Assembly (NCBI GenBank): GCA_029834535.1
Contig: JAQMWT010000407.1
Location: 186,001 to 250,000 of the forward strand
Direction: 5' to 3'
DNA from: Chrysophaeum taylorii
Taxonomy: Eukaryota; Sar; Pelagophyceae; Pelagomonadales; Pelagomonadaceae
Length of the DNA stretch: 64,000 nt
Made by a program: the position numbers and the translations under genes. Position 1 is the stretch's first letter. Each line of letters starts with the position of its first letter. A model generated the notes under the pieces. It was not told where the DNA came from. It worked only from the letters and a program-made list of their open reading frames with translations, and made no database searches. This document shows positions 51,047 through 62,100 of the stretch, one piece after another.

Positions 51047-51861
51047 TGGCTTTCCCGCTTACGCGCTATATTATGAGCAGCGTGACCTACGTCACTATTA
51101 CTGCCCGCGCTCGTCGTGCGCGGCGCGACACGCTGCTTCCGCCGCACCCTCGAGTCACGTCACTCGGCGTCGGGCGGGCCCTCCGCGTCGTTCTCGAAAC
51201 CGTTCTGGTCGCGAGAGTATCTGGTCCTCCAAGGCCACGCCTACTCCAGATTTGGCAGCACCTCGAGTTCACCGCCGCAGCCAACCGCACGCTCGTCGCC
51301 GAGGCCGACGGCACCTACGCCGAATACCTCGCGCGCCTGGGCGACGATGCGCTCGCAGACGCGCTGTGGCGCCGTCTCGAAATGCCCTTTGGCTCTTCTA
51401 CGCCGCGGCCGACGCGCGTTTTTGCTGAACGAGTTATAACCTCGCCTTTCGCCCGCGGCTCCTTTTCCTTCGAGCGGCCGGGGTCGCGGCATCGATCGCA
51501 AGTGTCTCGGCGGCACGAGCCCCGTCGTCTACGCGGCCGAGCACACCTCGACCCTCGACGGCGCTTATTCATCGGGCATCGACGCGGCCTGGCGCCTCGC
51601 GTGTGATGATGCGTCCTATGGACCGCCGACCGACCTCGTCCCCGTCGCACTCTTCCGAGATGTCTGGTCCCGGCCCTGCATCGACGATCTCCCCGCGTTT
51701 CTCGGCGCGTGCCGCACCCCGTTGAGGAGGAGGAGAAAGAGGAAAAAATACTTCGTCTGCTCGACCGCTCCCACGTTCTGGGACCTGGTCGCTGCCTGCA
51801 GGACCACTGCCAGTATCGAGGGCTACGACTGCCGCGTCGAGCCCTGGATCCCCATCCACTG
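51047..51861 (+). pseudogene. Frameshifted host-like gene remnant beside the PKS gene
   Basis: GC3-rich coding pieces occur in order but in three frames: WSREYLVLQGHAYSRFG (about 51200-51255), LEFTAAANRTLVAEADGTYA with LARLGDDALADALWRRLE (about 51262-51384), LFYAAADARF (about 51400-51425), and a long last piece CLGGTSPVVYAAEHTSTLDG ... VEPWIPIH ending at 51861. The codon bias of each piece matches host genes. I do not recognise the family. Small introns do not explain all the shifts, and a TGA interrupts one piece, so either decay or local indel errors. It converges on the PKS 3' end, 200 bp away. Confidence 0.45.
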
Positions 51862-52061
51862 ACTCGCGCAAACGTATGGTCTACTACTACTCTCAAGACT
51901 TAAACAACATCGTTAGAATTCGAGGAAGGACACGCACCCTCGAACTTTCTTTGCTGCTGCCACGTCGTAGATAATTAAAGTTAAAGTAGTCGTCTCTCAG
52001 CAGACAATGTTTTTGCACTCCGGCGGGCGGGTTGCGCTTATTCGTTCGTTCGTTGGTTCGT

Positions 52062-53150
52062 TCATTCTGAAGCTTGGCGGTCGCGGCGGCGGCGGCGGAG
52101 CTTTTCGATGAGCGGATCGATGACGAGCTTGACGGCCTCCATGTTCTCGTCGGTGTCGAAGGCCTGGAAGTGGTTCCCCTTGATGGTCTCGTGGACGTGA
52201 AGGTGTCCATCGATGAAGTCACGCCAAGGCCCTTCGAGAGAACCTTCATACGACCTGCAAGAAGTGGCGTCACAGAGCAACAAAAAACAGCGTACCAGTA
52301 GAGGTCGTAATGGCGCCAGCCGTCGGGCAGGATCATGAGATAATGGACGTCGCCTCTGTAGATACCCGTCGGGGGCGCCAGTTTTAGATTATAAATGAAT
52401 TCCATCATGCGCTCGAAGTCGACCGCGAAGCGCGGGTCGAGGTCGAAGCGGTCGATCGTAAAGTCGAGGAGCTCGGAGACGGTGCGGATCGTACCCGAGG
52501 CAACGCGAGCCATCGCGTCGAGGTGAATAGGGCCCTCGATCCCGAAAACGGCCGGAAGCAATTCCTCGGCCATGATCTTGTCCACGAACCGCGCGTGGTG
52601 CTGGAGTAGGGTCTCGCCGGCAGCGCGCGTCGGGACAGTCGGCGGCACCTGTTTGTATCATCTAACCTCGAAGAACATATTTGTTTTCGCACCGGTTCGA
52701 GCAAAAAGAACTCGAAGGGATACGAAGCAAACCGCTCGTGCTCTTGACGCAGGAGGGCCATCTCGAACACGATGTTGCCGGCGAACGAGTACCCGATGCA
52801 GACGCCTCCGTCGGGCACGTGCGTCATCAGCACGCGGAGGTACCGTTCCGCGCGTTGCGCTGGCGTTGGTGCCCAGTCGTAGTTGCCGTCGTGGTGCTCT
52901 GGCGCCTGGACGGCGTAGAGGCCGACGCCCGGCTCGAGCTTGCGCGCGTAGTTCGCAGCGATCCCCACGACCCCGATGCCGCCGTGGACGAAGATCACGC
53001 TCGGCGACCCACTCGCCGGTGCCTTCCAGCACTTGAGACAGTCTTCGACGTCGATCGTGTTGACAAAAGGAACGTACGCAAAGGTCCGAGTCTCCGTCTC
53101 GACCTCGACGCCGAGCGCGCGCCGGATCAAGGTCGACTCCAGCGCCGTAT
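52062..53150 (-). other. Thioesterase (TE) domain, spliced across both introns
   Basis: VIFVHGGIGVVGIAANYARK, then the nucleophile GYSFAG (Ser codon 52786-52788). After both splices, GNHFQAFDTDEN supplies the catalytic His (codon 52170-52172). Without splicing the chain degenerates into Arg/Ser sequence, so both introns are needed for an active TE. Type I TE release by hydrolysis or cyclisation is expected. Confidence 0.85.
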
Positions 53151-56100
53151 CTGGGAGCTCGCCGGAGGGTAGTAGCTGGGAGGGAGCAAGGTACCAGCCT
53201 GCCGCGAGAAGCTCGGCACCGCGCCGCGTCCACACGACGTCGCAGCTCTCGTAGTAGTCGTCGTCGTCGTCGTCGTCGTCGTCGGGGCCTCGAGCAGCGT
53301 TCGCGTGGTGGAACGCAAACTCGCAGAGGGTTTCGAGGTCGTCGAGCGTCGCACGCTCCACGTGCTCGCGCAGTGCCGTTCTCAACTTGGAAAGGTCCAG
53401 CGAACCGGCGATGGCTTTGCGGACTGCAGCGACGCGGTCTGGGTCCCTAGCTAGGTCGTCTACGATGGCGCCGCAATAGTCGTGGTAAAACCGCTTCGCG
53501 AACGCAATAGAGCCCCGCGTACGAAAGAGGCCAGCAGGGTTGACGAGAACGAGGCGCTTGGCGGTGGTTACAGCCGCGAGCCGCCGAGCAATACCGACCA
53601 TCGCGCCGCAGCCGACGATCGTGAGCGCAAACTCGAGCTTCGAAGGCAACATCGTCCTCAATTTTCCCGCATACGACTGCACTCTGTTGTTTTCTTCCAC
53701 AGAACACGTGCATTCGCAAATTTCGGGCGCTTGGATCGTGATGACGCGCGCGCGCGCGAAGGTCAGCGCATTGTCGAGCGCCTGCGCGACGTAAGCGCAC
53801 GACCCCGTCTCGTCGTGAACGAAGACTACGACCTCTGACGCATTCGAGGATCCCCAGTGCTCTACGCGCGCGCTGGAGACAGCGCGAAATCGCTTCGATA
53901 TTGGCGGCTTGCGATCGGAGAGCACTAGGTTGTCGTCTTCACCGTCGTCGTCTTCGAGAGGCTTGGCCGCGATCCCGCGCTCGACGATCCCGATTGCGTG
54001 CTCGAGGTGGTCGAGCGCAACAAAGGCGCCAATCTCGCTCTCGATCCCAAAGGCGTCGTTGATCGAAGACACCAACTGGGTCATCGCGATCGAATCGATG
54101 TCCGTCACGGCAGCCGTATCCATGTCGATCAACATGTCGTTCTCGAAGATGTTTCGAAGCGTCCCGCGGACGTCCGCCCTACGATCGGCAATCGCGGCGG
54201 CGCGCTGCGACGATCCTTTCGAACGATGACTACTACTTTGCTGCTCGGAGAGTTTTTTGATGACCGCTTCATCGCCAGACGCGACCGCGGCCTGAATCGA
54301 AACCAACTCCGGCTTGCGAAAGGGCTTGTGCGGCGTCGCCGTGCGGAAGAGCGAGTAGTCTGCCGACGTCGCGCGGCGAAAGCTGCACCGTTCGTCGACG
54401 ACTACGAGGGCGTGTGCGATGGTGCCACTGAATCCAAACGAATTAATCCGGCCAGCAGATGCCCCGACGGCGCTCGAATCTACGGGCATCGTCGCGGGCT
54501 TGGCCGCGTCCAACAACGTGAAGAGATGGCTATTGAGATTGCGCAACTCTGGGTTCGCGGATACGGAACAACCCGAGCCGCTTCGATTCGCGACTGCTAC
54601 AAGCAAGGACGAGAGACCCGCAGCGCCAGCAGAAGTTTCGAGGTGGCCCATGAGCCCCTTGAGCGACGAGACTTGCGTGCTGCGGCGACCCGCCGCGATG
54701 ACGTCGTGGACGCCCCCCATCTCTATCGGGTCCCCGAGCATCGTCCCCGTGCCGTGGGCCTCGACGACGATTTCAGCTGCTGCTGCCGCCGCCGCCGAAT
54801 TCGTAGTAGTAGTACTAGTAGTAGTAGTAGTAGTCGGCCTCTCGACCACGGCCCGAAGCAGCTTCCGCTGCGACGAGCCGTTGGGCGCGCTGAGGTTGGC
54901 GCTAGGACCATCTTGTCGCACGGCCGTACCTCCGACCGTGGCGATACGCTGCTCGTCGTCGGTTGCGTCGGCGACGACGCACGCGACAGTGCCCTCGCCT
55001 CGAGCGTAGCCATCAGCGCGCGAGTCAAAGGTAAAGCAACGACCGTGATTCGAGAGCATACCGGCAATGGCCCCGACAACGTTGGCGACTTCTCGCAGGA
55101 GAATAGTTCCCGCGGACACGGCGCGCGAGCACTCTCTATTCGCGACCGCCGTGGTGGCGAGGTGAAGTGTCACGAGCGTCGTCGAGCACGCCGTGTCGAG
55201 CGCAAGGCAGGGCCCCGTGAGACCCAGCGCGAAAGAGACGCGGCCCGACATGACGCTGAGGGCGATGCCGAGGGCAGATATCTGCTCCACGGGCTTTTCG
55301 GGGACGTAGGAGATGTCGTCGTCGCGGCCCGTGACGCCCATCGCACCGGCGAAGACGCCGTAATCCTGCCTCGCCAGCGCAGACCGGCCCTTTTCCCGGA
55401 CGCCCGGCGCTCCGGCGTGGAGCGCCTCGTAACTCACTTCCAACAACCGCAACTGCTGCGGATCGTTCGCTGCCGCCTCGAGGGGTGACATCTTGAAGCT
55501 CGCGTTGTCGAGGGTCACGAGATACTCCGTGAATGATCCATACGTCGACGAGGGCCCCGCGACATGCAAGAAAGCAGACGAGTCCCACCGCGCCACCGGT
55601 ACCGTCGACACCGTCGAGGATCCTTCTGCAACGAGGGTGCTTAGCGCGAGAGGCGTCTTGGCACCCCCAGGAAGATCGAAGCATGCACTCGTAAGTGCGG
55701 GCGGCGCGCCCCTGTCACCATTCAGCAGCAGCAGCGGCGTGATCAAAGGCTGCTGCTGCGTCGACGACGTCGGGTGTTCTCCGCCACCAAAGCCGCACTC
55801 GGTCTGCACGTAGGTAATGACATCGTTGATGGTCGGGTAATCGAAGAGAAGGGTAGCAGGCAGCAGCGTGTCGAGGCGCTCGACAAGCATGGCCCCCATG
55901 TCGCCCATTGCTAACGAATCGAGGCCGAGTGCCATGAGCGGTTCGTCCGGAGAAACCTCGTACCCGAAAGACTCCGAAACGACCGCATTGATGATTTCCA
56001 CCACGTCGACATCTTTTCGGACGGCGGCTGCTGCTCCGTTGTCGCCACCACCACCACCAACTTGTGAAGATTGAGATGCCTTTGCCGCAATCTTCTTTTG

Positions 56101-59100
56101 CGCTTCGTTTTCGAGCAACCCCGCCCATAGGTGCTGCCACGTCGCGATGCCGCGAAGATGGGAATGCGCGGAGAAGGGCACGGACTTGCGAAACAACGAA
56201 GGTCCCGCACTCCTAGAAACGAGATAAGGTTCGTCGCACGCGGCCGCCACGGCCCCTTGGACAGTGTGATAGGTGTGAGCGATAGTACCCGAAAATCCGA
56301 ACGAACTCACGCGCCCGTCTTGAAGGACGGGCGCCGCGGGGGTTGGTCCATCCACGTTCGCAGCAAATACGCTACCATCTTGGACGTACAAGTTAAGATG
56401 AGGGTTCAGGGTGCGAAGGTGCGCGTTGGGTGCCGCCGCGGAAGCCGAAAGAGCGGCGAGCACGTTCACGATACCGGCTGCTCCCGCCGTCGGCTCCAGA
56501 TGGCCGACGTTGGCTTTGAACGACTGATAGCGAGCACTAACGTTGCACGCTTGAAGTGCTCCTTGAGCCGAACCCACTTCGATCGGGTCGCCGAGCGCAG
56601 TCCCAGTTCCGTGGCCTTCCAGGACCGTAACTCGCGGCGGCTTCGACGAGTGGGCTCGAAGTGCGACGGTCGTCAGCAGTCGGCGCTGCGACCTCCCGTT
56701 CGGCGCGGTGAGACTCGCCGACGCGCCGTCCTGCTGCACTGCCGTCGGCCCGACCGCGTACCGGGCCGAGGCTCTGGTGGCTGCTTTTTTGCTCACAACG
56801 AGGGCGACGCACCCCTCGCCGCGCGCGTAGCCGTTGGCGCGGCCGTCGAGCGTGAAGCATTTTCCCTGCAGCGACAACATGCCAGCATTCGAGATGACTC
56901 TGTGGTTTCCTTCGTCGAGCCACGCGACGGCCGTCGACACGGCGCGGTCGCATTCATTGTTATACAGGGTGTGCGCGGCGAAATGAAGGCATACGAGGGC
57001 CGTCGAGCACGCGGTGTCGAGGGCCGCGCACGGCCCTTCCAAACCAAGCGCGAACGAGACGCGACCGGCGGTTACGGCTAACGACCCGCCCGTCGACGCG
57101 TACGCTCCTCGCGGCTCTGCCTTGCCTCGATTACCGCCTGATGCGTCCACATCCGGGCAAATGACACCCACCGTTCCGACCATCACGGCGGTGCGCTCCG
57201 CCCCACCGGAAGTGGCGGCGACCCCGACTGGCGACGACGCCTCGAGGGCCGCGAAACTGTTGGCGAGAGCGAGGAGCTGCTTTGGATCTGCCGAACGCAC
57301 CTCGGCAGGCGGCATCCGCCACATCGCACCATCCGGCGTAGGCGGCACTTCCAGAAAAAAACCGCCGTACAGACCCGCCGGCGTCGCGGCCTCGGTCGCG
57401 TCCCACCGCGACAGTGGCACCGGCCCGAGCGCGTCGAGGGAATGCGCTGCCATCTCGCCGACGTCGACGAGGCTCGTGGCTTGTCCGGGTACGACGAGAC
57501 TCATACTCTCAAGCACGAGAGACGTGTCACTCTCTCCGTGCGGTGACTCGAGGGCAGAACCAACGTTCAAACCACCAAAACCGGCGAAATCGTCACTGAC
57601 GGTGCCAGCAAGGTAGTCAGCAAGCGATTGGATGGTCGGAAAATCGAAAAAAGCCGTCGACGGGAGCTCCACGTCAATGGAGTCAGCGATCGCGCCCGCG
57701 ACCATGGAAACTGCCATAGAATCGAAACCGACTGCAGACAAAAGCGCAGCGTCCTTGGGAACATCCGCGCCCACCGCTTCATCTGCTGCTTTCTTGACCA
57801 GCTCTAACAACTCGTCGCGACTTCTTTTTCCACCAGCGGCAGAGGCCGCCACGGTGGAGTTTCCTGGCGGCGACGCGTCAACCACCACCGCGCGATGATT
57901 GGAGACAGGAGCACCACCACGAACTACTGCTTGGGCGGACGCTAAGCCTCGAAGCGCTGGTCGCCGTAGTGGTGTCAGGTTCCGAAGCAATGATACGCTG
58001 CTGCTGCTGCTGCTGACGCTGCTGCTATCTTTGGTCGTCGTGGTTTTTGTTCCAAGCTGTTGCTGCGGTACGACCATTCGAATGTGCGCTAAGGTTCCGG
58101 AAAAGCCGAAGGAGCTAACGCGACCGTCCGTCGTGGCTGCGCCGGCCTCGTCGGTAGGAGCAACAAAATGCGTGGTCTTGTTGTTGTTGTTGTTGGACGC
58201 CTTGCCTCGCACGAGCAAAGACAAGTGCGTGTTGAGGCGGCGCAATTGCACGTTGGCAGGAATGGAGTCGTAGCGGAGCGATGCAAGCACCGCAACCAGG
58301 CCGATACCGCCAGCCGCGGGCTCGGCGTGACCGACGTTCGCTTTGAGCGAGGAGCATTTAGTTTTGAATTGAAACTCGTCGGCGAGCACGTCGACGGCAC
58401 CGCCCACTTCGATCGGGTCCCCGAGGACCGTGCCCGTTCCGTGTGCTTCGAGGCGCAACGCCCCACCTCGCGTGTCAGCCACGGCAGCGACTTCGCGCAG
58501 CAAGGCCCGCTGAGATGACCCATTCGGCGCCGTGAGTGATAAGCTGGTACCATCCTGGCGAACTCGAGACGGGCCAATAACAACAGCGTGCTGCTTGCCC
58601 GGAATGGCGGCGGCGTCGTCGTCGGCATTGCTGAGGACTAGCGCCATAACGCCTTCGGATCTCCCGTAGCCGTCGGCTCGTGCGTCAAAGGTATGGCATC
58701 TCCCGAGCGACGAGAGAACACCTGCGTTGCACAGCACGATAGACGCCTCGGATTCGATTACGTTCGCGGTCGTCGCGAGCGCCGACGCGCACTCGCCCGC
58801 GTCTGTCGATCGCATCGCCGTGTGAAGCGCAACCAGGGACGACGAACACGCCGTGTCTATCGACATGCACGGTCCTGTGAGTCCTAGCACAAACGACACG
58901 CGACCCGCGACGATGGCAAGAGCATTGCTCGCCAGCACGAAGACGTCTGATCGCTTGTTCTCGACTCGATTGAAGGTCGACGACAGGGACCCAACACCAC
59001 CGACAAAGACGCCAACTCTCCCGTCCTCGTCGCCGCCTTCTCGTCCGAAAATCTTCATCGCGACGGTGCTGTGCTCTACGACGGCCAGTTGGACGGGATG

Positions 59101-62100
59101 GAGGCTCGACGCCTCGACGGCGGTCATTCGCCACGCGCCAAGATCCGCAAAGCCGCCGTCGTCCATTAAGAAAGAGCCGTAGGTCGTCGCCGGCGGCCGA
59201 TCGCGGTATTCCGTCGGGTGCCATCGCGACGAAGGAAAATCTCCGCTGGTCGCCATCGACGATCCAAGTTCCTCGGCGAGGTGCGACAAGCTCGGTTGGC
59301 CATTTGCTCCTGGCAGAGCGAACGAAAGAGCCCTGATGGCGTGAGAAGACCGCGCGACACGTCTGGGAAAATCGCGCGGCGGGCTCGTCGATCCCGAGGA
59401 CGGATTGGAGACGACGACCCGCTCCTGATCGTCGTTCGGAGGTGGTGGGTCACTGTCTGCGGCAGCGTCGCGAATGTAGTTGCTCATTTCGAGCGCGGTA
59501 GGATGGTCGAAGAGAAAGGTCGCCGGAAGCTCGAGATCAAAATTACTCGATAGCTCTCGCACGAGCTGCGTGGCCATGAGCGAGTCGATACCAGCGCCTA
59601 AAACTTGGTCCGTCGGTCCGAGGTCCAACCCCAGCGAGTCTTTGATCACAGCATTGACTGTTTCCATGATCGACGTCGCCGACCGCTTCGCTTGTTTTAT
59701 TACGACCTTATCGCGCGAATGTTTTCGCGCGAGGCACGCGACGACGCCCGTCGGATTGACTCGAGCAGGCAGCCGCTGTTTCTCCTCCCCACCTTCTTCA
59801 CTAAGCTGCAGCGCCGGAAACAAGTTCGCAAGCCCTGCGAATAACCCGGCAGCAGCAGCGGTCTGCCCATTCTGTGGTTTTTGTTGCGCGCCTCCAACCA
59901 CTTGCAAAATACTTTCGAGTGCGACCAGGCATTCGCCAACAGCCATCGCCGCGTTCCCCGCATCGTTCGCGTTCGACGCGACGTCATCGTCGATGCCAAT
60001 CACTGGTCCCCAGATCACAGCCAGACCCGGCAAGCCGAGCGCACGACGACGACGGATCAGAGTCTCGCACGCCGAGATCGTACTACTTTCCTTCGAGGAC
60101 GTCGTCGTCGTCGATTTGCCCGTCCCGACGTCGGAACGGCGCGTGCTCAAGATGACCACGAAGGAAGCGAGGAGAAAAAAACTCTGTCCGCGACAACACC
60201 GATCCAGGTTCTCGATCTCCCGAAGATCGAGGCGCCCTCCGCTTTCTTCTTCTTCTTCAACGCCATTCTTCTTGAGCGTATCTTGCGCAGCAGCCCGCGG
60301 CGCGTACCAGACTCCGCGAAGCGTGTCGCCGCACCGATCGACGAGGGCTCGGGTCTGGCCGAGATCCGAGATGTCGGTGCTCACGACGTCAATCTCCTTC
60401 CTCTGCAGCCGCACCCCCCCCTGCTCGTGCTGGTCAAGCCGGGATTTTTGCCACGGCGTCGCCGCATCAGAGCGGCTCGCGACGATGACCTTGGTGGCAC
60501 CGCGGGCGAAGAGCCAGCCGACGAGTTCGAGCGCCATCCCGTCACGTCTTCCCACAACCAAGTGCGTACCGACGTAGTTCGCTGCGTCGGTGATCCGGCT
60601 CTGAGGAAGAGTAGATAGGACGTGACGCAACGGAACAGAAACGACCGCGTGCGGTTGACCCCCGCGCACCATCGTGAAGCGATGAGGAGGAACAAGAACG
60701 CTTGCTTCGCCACAGTCGTCGTCGTCGTCGTCCGTGACGAGCGCCGACAGACCCCAAGCCGTCGCGGCAGTTCTTTCCCGGACGAGCGTCTTCACAACAC
60801 CAAACGCTCCATCGTCGCGAAATACCTGCCTCCGCGACAAGTCGATGTCGGCGGGGGTCGTCACGATTTGGCTCCAAGGTCGGCGGCGGCGCTTGTCGCG
60901 CGTGTACCGGAACAAGAGCCGCACGTTGTGCTTGGTTTCAAAACTTGTCACGAGTTCGAGCTCTGGAATGGAATCAATGAGTCGTGTCCACTCGTGGCGC
61001 GCCAGCCATATCCCGTAGCTGCGGTCGTCGGTCGCCGTTTCCCAAATAAAGGAATCCAGACCCCAAAGATAGAGTGGTGCGTCCGTGACGCACTCCTCGA
61101 GAAATACGTACCCACCGTCGACGAGCGAGTCGCAGACGTGGCGCACGCAGGTAATCATGTCCGCGCCGACGTGAATCACGTTGTCGGCAACAACGAGATG
61201 GTACTTACCGCGCTCGTCGTCGGCGATCGGGTCGTTGACGTTGTAACGCCGTCGTCGTAGTTTTGGATGCCCTTCGAGGACGCCCGGTCGTATCGCGCTC
61301 ACGTCGGTGGCCGTGTACTCCTCAACCTCCGGGTCGATCAGAGACAAGATGCGCCGCGTCAACCCGCAACTGCCGGCGCCGAGTTCCCGGATTCGTATCT
61401 GACGGCCAAAGTGGTCCTCGACGACGACCCCGAGCAACACGCCAAGCTCGTACATGTCGTAATTTGCCTCGTAGAAGTTGTCGTGCTCGGGGTGGTTCGA
61501 AATCGTCCAAAATGGTCGATCGACGAGCGCGGGAATGTCGCGGTAGAGGTCGACGTGAAGTCGGTAGTACAGGCTCGACTCGTAGAGTTCGTCGTCGACC
61601 GCCGGCATCACGATTTCGCGGTGGACTGACGCTGCCTTGGCGACTTTGCTCATCCACGGTTTTTCCTCGACAAGTTCGGGGTGCGCCTCGACGAAACGGA
61701 TTATCGAATTCGCGGCGTAATGTCTGGCCACGTCGCGCGCGTGCTCGTCGGGGGGGACGAGGCCCGTAAGCCGTTTTAAAGGTTGCGCGATGTGCATTTC
61801 GTGCTCCACCTCTGTGGCCGGTGGTGCCTTCTCCACGGCCGCCGCCGCGACGTCGCGGAACATCGCGGAGGGCGTCGCGAGCGAACGATCAGCGAGAACC
61901 ACCGCGTGCTGATGATGACTCTTTGCCGCCAGAACCAGATCTTCGAAGACGCTCGGCAGGAGCTGCACGCGGCCAATTTCATTCGTCAGACGAAGCGATC
62001 CCGGATCGCCGAGCGCAACCTGCAGCAAACTGTCCAGAAAAGCCACGACTCTCGTCGTCGAAGCCACGCGGGCCCAGTGGTGGTGGTGGTGGTGGTGTTT

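Noticed and set aside
52405-52692. Unspliced C-terminal end of the long PKS frame (Arg/Ser-rich)
   Set aside because: It is a read-through of the 44-bp intron into a wrong frame; splicing restores a standard thioesterase end.
53998-55488. 496-codon plus-strand frame within the PKS region
   Set aside because: Antisense of KS4/ACP4; the minus strand carries all conserved PKS motifs.
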